Part shown: positions 58,115 to 64,000 of the stretch, piece after piece
Layout of the letters: each line of letters opens with the position of its first letter
Numbering within the stretch: position 1 is the first letter of the stretch
Notes under the pieces: generated by a model
What the model saw: only the letters and a program-made list of their open reading frames with translations
Told to the model about the DNA's origin: nothing
Databases searched by the model: none
Made by a program: the position numbers and the translations under genes
NCBI RefSeq assembly: GCF_009870125.1
Contig: NC_046679.1
Coordinates: forward strand, 1,240,001 to 1,304,000
Source: Drosophila pseudoobscura
Lineage: Eukaryota > Arthropoda > Insecta > Diptera > Drosophilidae
Direction of reading: 5' to 3'
Length of the DNA stretch: 64,000 nt

Positions 58115-59603
58115 ATGCAGTCTGCGGAGGGTTCACCAGACATGATGGATCAGAAGTACAACAGCGTCCGGCTGTCCCCAGCGGCATCAAGTAAGTACCC
58201 CAAAGATCCCCGGATCAAGCTCAAACCAATGAACTCCCACTCCCCTGTTATAGTCCTTCAATCCACAAATCAAATCAATTCTAACCAACTTCTCCTCTTT
58301 TGTTGCTCTTCCAGGCCGCATCCTTTACCATGTGCCCTGCAAAGTGTGCCGGGATCACAGCTCCGGGAAGCACTACGGCATCTACGCCTGCGATGGCTGT
58401 GCCGGATTCTTCAAGCGCAGCATCCGCCGCTCCCGCCAGTACGTGTGCAAGTCCCAGAAGCAGGGCCTCTGCGTGGTGGACAAGACACACCGGAACCAGT
58501 GCCGAGCCTGCCGCCTGCGCAAGTGCTTCGAGGTGGGCATGAACAAGGACGCAGTGCAGCACGAGCGCGGACCCCGCAACTCCACGCTGCGCCGCCACAT
58601 GGCCATGTACAAGGACGCGATGATGGGCGCCGGCGAGATGCCCCAGATCCCGCCAGAGATTCTCATGAACACAGCCGCCCTCAACGGCTTCCCCGGCCTG
58701 CCCATGCCCATTCCCGGAGTGCAGCGACCCCACCACCACGCCGGCCATCCGGGCCACCCAGCGCTGAGCGCCGCCTTCCAGACACCAGCCGCCGTGTTGG
58801 ATCTCTCTGTGCCACGCGTGCCCCACCATCCCGGGCACCAGGGCCACCACGGCTTCTTCTCCCCCACGGCCGCCTACATGAACGCCCTGGCCACGCGGGC
58901 CCTGCCCCCCACGCCCCCACTGATGGCCGCCGAGCACATCAAGGAGACAGCCGCCGAGCACCTGTTCAAGAACGTCAACTGGATCAAGAGCGTGCGGGCC
59001 TTCACGGAGCTGCCGATGCCCGACCAGCTGATGCTGCTGGAGGAGTCGTGGAAGGAGTTCTTCATCCTGGCCATGGCCCAGTACCTCATGCCCATGAACT
59101 TTGCCCAGCTGCTGTTCGTCTACGAGGCGGAGAACAACAACCGCGAGATCGTGGGCATGGTCTCCCGGGAGGTGCACGCCTTCCAGGACGTGCTCAACCA
59201 GCTGTGCCACATGAACGTGGACAGCACCGAGTACGAGTGCCTGCGGGCCATCTCCCTCTTCCGCAAGTCCCCGCCGGCGGCCAGCTCCACCGAGGATCTG
59301 GCCAACAGCTCCATCCTGACGGGCAGCGGCAGCCCCAACTCCTCCGCCTCGGCCGAGTCCCGGGGCCTGCTGGAGTCCGGCAAAGTGGCGGCCATGCACA
59401 ACGACGCCCGCAGTGCGCTCCACAACTACATCTCGCGCACCCACCCGAACCAGCCGCTGCGCTTCCATACCCTCCTCGGCGTCGTCTCCATGATGCACAA
59501 GGTCTCCAGCTTCACCATCGAGGAGCTGTTCTTCCGCAAGACCATCGGCGACATCACCATCGTTCGTCTCATCTCCGACATGTATAGCCAGCGCAAGATC
59601 TGA
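58115..59603 (+). CDS. tll: tailless, orphan nuclear receptor (NR2E/TLX family)
   Basis: Exons 58115-58190 and 58315-59603 join in phase 1 (A|GC, Ser) to give 454 residues; I recall the D. melanogaster protein at about 452. The donor is GTAAGT, the acceptor CTTCCAG, the intron 124 bases. The DNA-binding domain begins at Cys34 (CKVC) with the TLX-type P-box [11 protein letters not shown] and the second finger [15 protein letters not shown] Pro/His-rich hinge follows with an LDLS segment, then a ligand-binding domain from about residue 190 to the end, closing [15 protein letters not shown]. Tailless is mainly a repressor: it sets terminal embryonic fates below Torso signalling and maintains neural stem cells in brain and optic lobe. 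Expected binding is AAGTCA half-sites. Start choice matches the known N-terminus pattern. Confidence 0.98.
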
Positions 59604-60035
59604 GTGGAAAGGAAAGGAAAGGATCGAAAGTGGAAAGCAAACCTGAGTTGCCGTCGGCGAATCATGCGAATTCGTGCACTTGAAGTGCCTTCCTAGTGCT
59701 GGGAACTGTGATAACCTCGGATCCATTTGGCATTTGGCATTGGACAATATTGAATCAGTGAATGCTACACATCTCCAGGAGTTGAGCCTTAAACGCACCC
59801 CAATACCTTATCCCACTCACCAGCTTAGTCGGAGTCTCTTAGCCCTTAACTAGCCTTAGCCTTAGCCTTAGCCCAAGCCCAAGTATATGCCCATCCGCGA
59901 AGTGATTCAAATTGCATTCGTAAAAGTCTCAACTTTTCCTGTTAATACTTTTAGTTTAGTTAGAAGTTAAAAACATTTACATCTAAGTGCATATCATTCG
60001 ATTTAAGAAATTAACAAGAACTTTTCAAAAATAAA
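59604..60035 (+). other. tll: tailless 3' UTR and poly(A) signal
   Basis: From the TGA at 59603 to AATAAA at 60030-60035, about 430 bases. It contains a small repeat of TTAGCC units near 59853-59870. Confidence 0.7.
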
Positions 60036-63000
60036 CCTAAAGGTTTTGAAATTAATATTTGTGGACATTTTATTGGGAATGTTAAATAATTTTTGGAAAT
60101 GATTTGAATTATTTAAAAATTATTGAAAATGGATGGAAATTGAAAAAAGCATTAAAAAGTGCAGTTGAAAACAGAAAAAAACCATTCCCTAATCTTTTTT
60201 GCTCTTCCATCACCGATTTACAAAAGGAACCGTGGATAATATCGCAAGATGGTCTCTACTTTGCAATGATTTTTGTAGACGGTGTATACTTCGTCTACTT
60301 CCAGATTATATTTTTCAGAACTGTCGCAATTTAAAAATTTAGTCAAAATATATTGATCGAAATACATTTAAGAAGCAAAACACCAGTGTAATAATCCATG
60401 ATTATTCCATTGCGCAAAATCTTTCCTAGTGATCAGAAATGTTTTTTTTTCTTTTGTGTCGATTTGAGTCGCGTGCTTTGTGTTGTTGCTGTCCCTCCTT
60501 ATCTAGCTAAAGTTTCGTTGTTGGTGAAGCTCTCTCTTGCTATAGCTTGACTATCTATCCAACGGTTACCTCTCTCTCGCTCATTAAACTTCTCTCTGCA
60601 AGCACGCACTTGCATTGCCTTATCTCTATCCATCTCTCTCCTGCTAATCGTCTCTCAATAAATTGTTCTGTGCTTTAGCGCTTTCGCTATGCAGTTGTTA
60701 TTGTTCGCTCCTTCGTTTTCATTGCTTTGCTTCTACCCGGGTCTTTCTGTGAAGAACCTTCTTGATATCTGGAATCTAATAGCATTTAAATAAATATTAT
60801 TTTATACCCCGTCATCTGGTATAATTGAAAAGTGTTTGGCATACATGGGGAATCATGGGGATTACAGCGGGACTTATGATACTTTTTTATGCAATGCCAT
60901 TTTGTGATGCTTTCCATATCTTTTGAGACATCCGAAGCAACCGCATTGCCGGCACTAATCACAAATGAATTATGCAAATATCGGAACAAAGACATTTGGC
61001 ATTGAAGAAGGAAATCAAACAAATTTGCATAGTTTTTCCACATGAGCAGACCAAAGTCGGGATTAATTTGGGAACCTTCCACAGACAACATAGCAATGGC
61101 CGCTCCAGTTCCCATTTCCCTCTCCTCTCCAACAGAACGGCCAAAAACACATGGGCGCACAGACAACACAACGAAATTCGTAAAGTTAAAAAGCAAAAAT
61201 TCACTTTTGTGACTTTGTCGAGCCGCGTTGGATCGCTGGATTGGGGTGCCGCTGCTGCTTCAGGATCGCTATCCCCGCTCTGCCAAGCGGACAATAGCAA
61301 TTGAATCCTTTCACAAAAGCAGGAGCAGCAGCAGGAGCAGGAGCCGGAGCAGGCACGGTTGAAAATGAGTTTTCGTTGGGAAGGCTGAACAAACAATTCA
61401 GGAACACAGTTGCCAAATTGCGTTGGCCAAAGCAAACAGAGCGGAGAGCGCACTCTCTCTCGCTCTGGGTAGATCTCTGGCCAGATGAGTAGAGTAGGTC
61501 TATTCCACTGACACACATCCATAGCCTCAGAGCCAAAGAGCCACAGAGCCACGAGGATGTGCAAAAACCTACCCTAACCCAAGGGCACCCATGGCATGGC
61601 ATGGCTGCTGCTTCAGTGCCTGCGGGGATTTGGAATTAAATATGCTTCGTTGGTGCTGCCATTTCGACTTTCGGCAAGGTCCCCGGTTCACTCGGATGCT
61701 GTTGAACCCGGGTCCGGGGTAACAAATTTGTCTCCCTCTCTCTTCCACTCTCTCTATATTGTCTATAGTCCCTGACATTTCTATTTCTGTTGCTGCTGCT
61801 GCTGCTGCTGTTGAGCCCTTTTAAGTCCTAATGGCCCTTTATTATCTGCCTTTAGACTTTTAATAGACTCAGGACAGGCCAGAAACAGGACTCTGTGCTG
61901 TGTGCTCTGTGCTCTCTGGATCTCTGCGTGTGTGCCTGTGTGTTGGCTTAATCCTCATCATTCTGTCATCAGTGACGTTTTTCTGCACATTGTCGGGGCC
62001 CCGGCATTGTTCTGTTCTTAATTTGCAGTCTTCTCTTGTAGTTTTTGCACTCTCGGCGAGCCAGGGATTTTCACTTTTTGATTTCTATAATGTCTATAAA
62101 AAAGAAGACACAAAACGGAGACCAAAGAAGGAGTCATAAAGATGCGGGTCTCTTGGCGATTTTTCCTGGACTTGAGGCTCAGATAAAACTCTGATCTGTC
62201 GTGGACTTCGCATGGGATTGGGACTGGGACTAACTTATGCCTCCATGGAACTTAGTTTCATCCCTTCGATGGGGGGTGGACTATTCCTGATCTTCCTTGG
62301 ACTTGGACTAACTTGTGCCTCACTTGAACTGCTTTAAATCTGCAAGCTTTGGCCCGCCGATCGGTCGAGTGGGTCGAGGTGCTGTGTGCCCTTCTCTAAG
62401 CCAGGCGCAGATCAACCCATACCTTCTCAAGTGGTTCAGGATCTGTGGCCTGCTGCTCGGTTCTCCGGAATTTTCCGCTCGTAACAAGTGAGAGAAGCCG
62501 GTGGATTTTCGGTAACACTTTTAATTCATAGATTTTCGTTGATTAAGTAATCCCCAGCGCGAGCTCAATGAAGGCGAACCCGAGGGCCCGCCGTGATTAG
62601 CGCAGTTCGCGTAAGCGATCCCGATCCCGTCCAGGTCCCAATGCCGTCGTGGGCCCAGGCCCGAAGCAGGTGTGGCAACAGGTTAAGGTCTCGGAAGCCT
62701 AAACCACACTCGTTCGCAGAGTCTCTGCCTCTGGCTCTGTCGAGCACTGCCTCTGCGGGCGATCCTTATCCAGGAGCAATTACCTAGCGAAACAAAAATA
62801 TGAGTATGCAAATAGATTTTAATGGGCAGGATTACCCTTTTGCTAAATGCCCAAATCCTGGCCGGGCGGTCTGCTACGAGGCAGGACTCCTCTGCTCTTG
62901 CGGCTGCCTTTGTTTTCAAATGTAATGAGAATGTCTCTAAGCCAAAATATTAAACATCCGTTTGATCCTGGCTTGCAACAGCAGCAGCATCGGGATAAAG

Positions 63001-64000
63001 AGTATGAGGAGGAGGAGGAGGAGGAGGAGTAGCGGAGCGACAGAGATGGCTAGATCTTTGCAAATCCGGCTTCCGATTGTCCCTCTCCCCGTTGTTGTAC
63101 CTGAAGTCAGGACGTCTCTGTCTCTGTTTCTGTCTCTTCTGTACGGCTTCAGTCTTGCGGCAAGCAAAAGTCAGCCCGAGGCGGCGTTGTTTTTGTAAAT
63201 TGAGTAGCCTCGATTTATCGCCAGATCAATTTTCTATATCTGCCGCACAGATAAGGAGCCGGTGAGCGGCAGAGCAGGAGAGCAGGAGAGGCAGCGGCAA
63301 CTAAGCCCCGGTCCTGCTCCTTAGGCCCTGCTTAGTGCCCTTAAGTTCAGCTTAACTTACTTTAGTGGGCAAATGGCAAATTTTCGGCGGAAAACCGTCC
63401 GGAGTTCTTTGTATTTGCATACACCACCAGCCTCGGCATTGTCTTTGACGCTTAGTCGCATAATTTGTCAGACAAGAGCCAGCCCATCCCAAGGAAGAAA
63501 GGGGAAAGGGAATATGGTATGGCGTGGTGTGGTGTGGTATGGGGAACCTCATTAGAGAACCCGCTTGATACGTTCAAGCAGCTGTCCGTCCGAGAAAGAG
63601 GAGAATCGATCAACATTTCATTTCTGATCATCTCACACACGATCGAGGATCGAGGATCGAGCGTTGTCCGAGGCGATTAGTCGAGAGTGACAATAAGGCC
63701 AGGACTTGGCAGGATCACTGAAGCGTTGCCTAATCACAAGTGGAGTGGAGTGGAGTTGTCCCCTCCCTTCGTATGTCTCTTTTTTACGCTCTTAAGTACT
63801 TGATGCTTAAGTCTAAGTCCATAGAAATCTTTGCACATCCACGAATCTGCTCGCCTCTCCTTTTGATTGTTGCAATCTGAGGACGGACGGGACAATGGTT
63901 CGGCTCGAATTCGGGGTCTGAGGTTGAGGTTGAGTGGAGTGGACCTCCTGGAGGTGAGAAAAATATTAGGGGCAAATCCGTTGAGCCGCTGGAACAATGT
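60036..64000. other. Downstream of tailless, no gene seen
   Basis: An AT-rich stretch (60036-60460) is followed by GC-richer DNA with CT-rich sequence (60530-60660), GCAGGAGCAG units (61317-61353) and a GGA repeat (about 63006-63030). GACTAACTT(A/G)TGCCTC occurs twice, near 62229 and 62306. Open frames on both strands are short and domain-free. The region may hold further tailless control elements or reach toward the next gene. Confidence 0.55.

Noticed and set aside
58281..59798. 505-codon minus-strand frame antisense to tailless
   Set aside because: Shadow of the strongly GC3-biased tailless coding sequence; product is His/Val/Gly-rich with no fold.
60104..60334. 76-codon AT-rich frame after tailless
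   Set aside because: Short, low-complexity Lys/Phe/Ile composition typical of AT-rich spacer; no support.
1..64000. CRISPR array, tRNA, rRNA, integrase or transposase genes
   Set aside because: Looked for repeat-spacer structure, cloverleaf-like genes and transposase motifs on both strands; only microsatellites and non-coding element remnants were seen.

Overview
The window looks like Drosophila genomic DNA. It has short phase-consistent introns, core-promoter motifs typical of flies (Motif 1/M1BP, DRE), a mini-me-type interspersed element and clear orthologues of fly genes. The gene content (DJ-1beta, cindr, tailless) suggests Muller element E, equivalent to the D. melanogaster 3R tip region. 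The many GC-rich microsatellites and long homopolymers would fit an obscura-group species, but that is an inference. No bacterial, phage or viral feature was seen.

Layout from left to right. (1) 1-705 is promoter-like sequence with tandem CAGTGTGACC motifs. (2) 706-2687 (-) is a three-exon gene for a 619-residue protein I do not recognise. (3) It is head-to-head with DJ-1beta (3111-3784, +), a PARK7-family protein with its reactive Cys104. (4) cindr (coding exons 5448-28766, +), the CIN85/CD2AP adaptor, has three SH3 domains, a CPI-like motif and a C-terminal coiled coil, spread over about 23 kb with an 11.6 kb first intron. Its 7.6 kb fourth intron holds a probable proline-rich cassette exon (21215-21367) and an intact intronless UBA-UBX gene (21785-22762). 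(5) A secreted, low-complexity, probably cuticle/extracellular-matrix protein (37528-45691, +) has non-coding exons further upstream, ten 7-residue repeats, a GGGGCC-encoded Gly-Ala tract and a C-terminal GEYGVV/VRYTAD domain. (6) About 11.5 kb of non-coding DNA follows, with motifs expected of early-embryo tailless control. (7) tailless (58115-59603, +) is a two-exon nuclear receptor. (8) About 4 kb downstream shows no gene.

The genes do not form one pathway. DJ-1beta and its divergent neighbour share a short housekeeping-type promoter. cindr is a cytoskeleton/junction adaptor. The secreted protein is a structural candidate. tailless is a terminal-gap transcription factor with a long upstream control region. 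I found no evidence of a wholly new system. The observations most worth checking are the symmetric cindr cassette exon that carries a PxxxPR motif, the nested UBX gene as a possible retrocopy, and the tailless regulatory clusters: an exact torso-response-element core, Zelda-type heptamers and a paired Bicoid-type site. Splice junctions were placed by hand from GT/AG signals and phase. They agree with whole-codon totals for every multi-exon gene.
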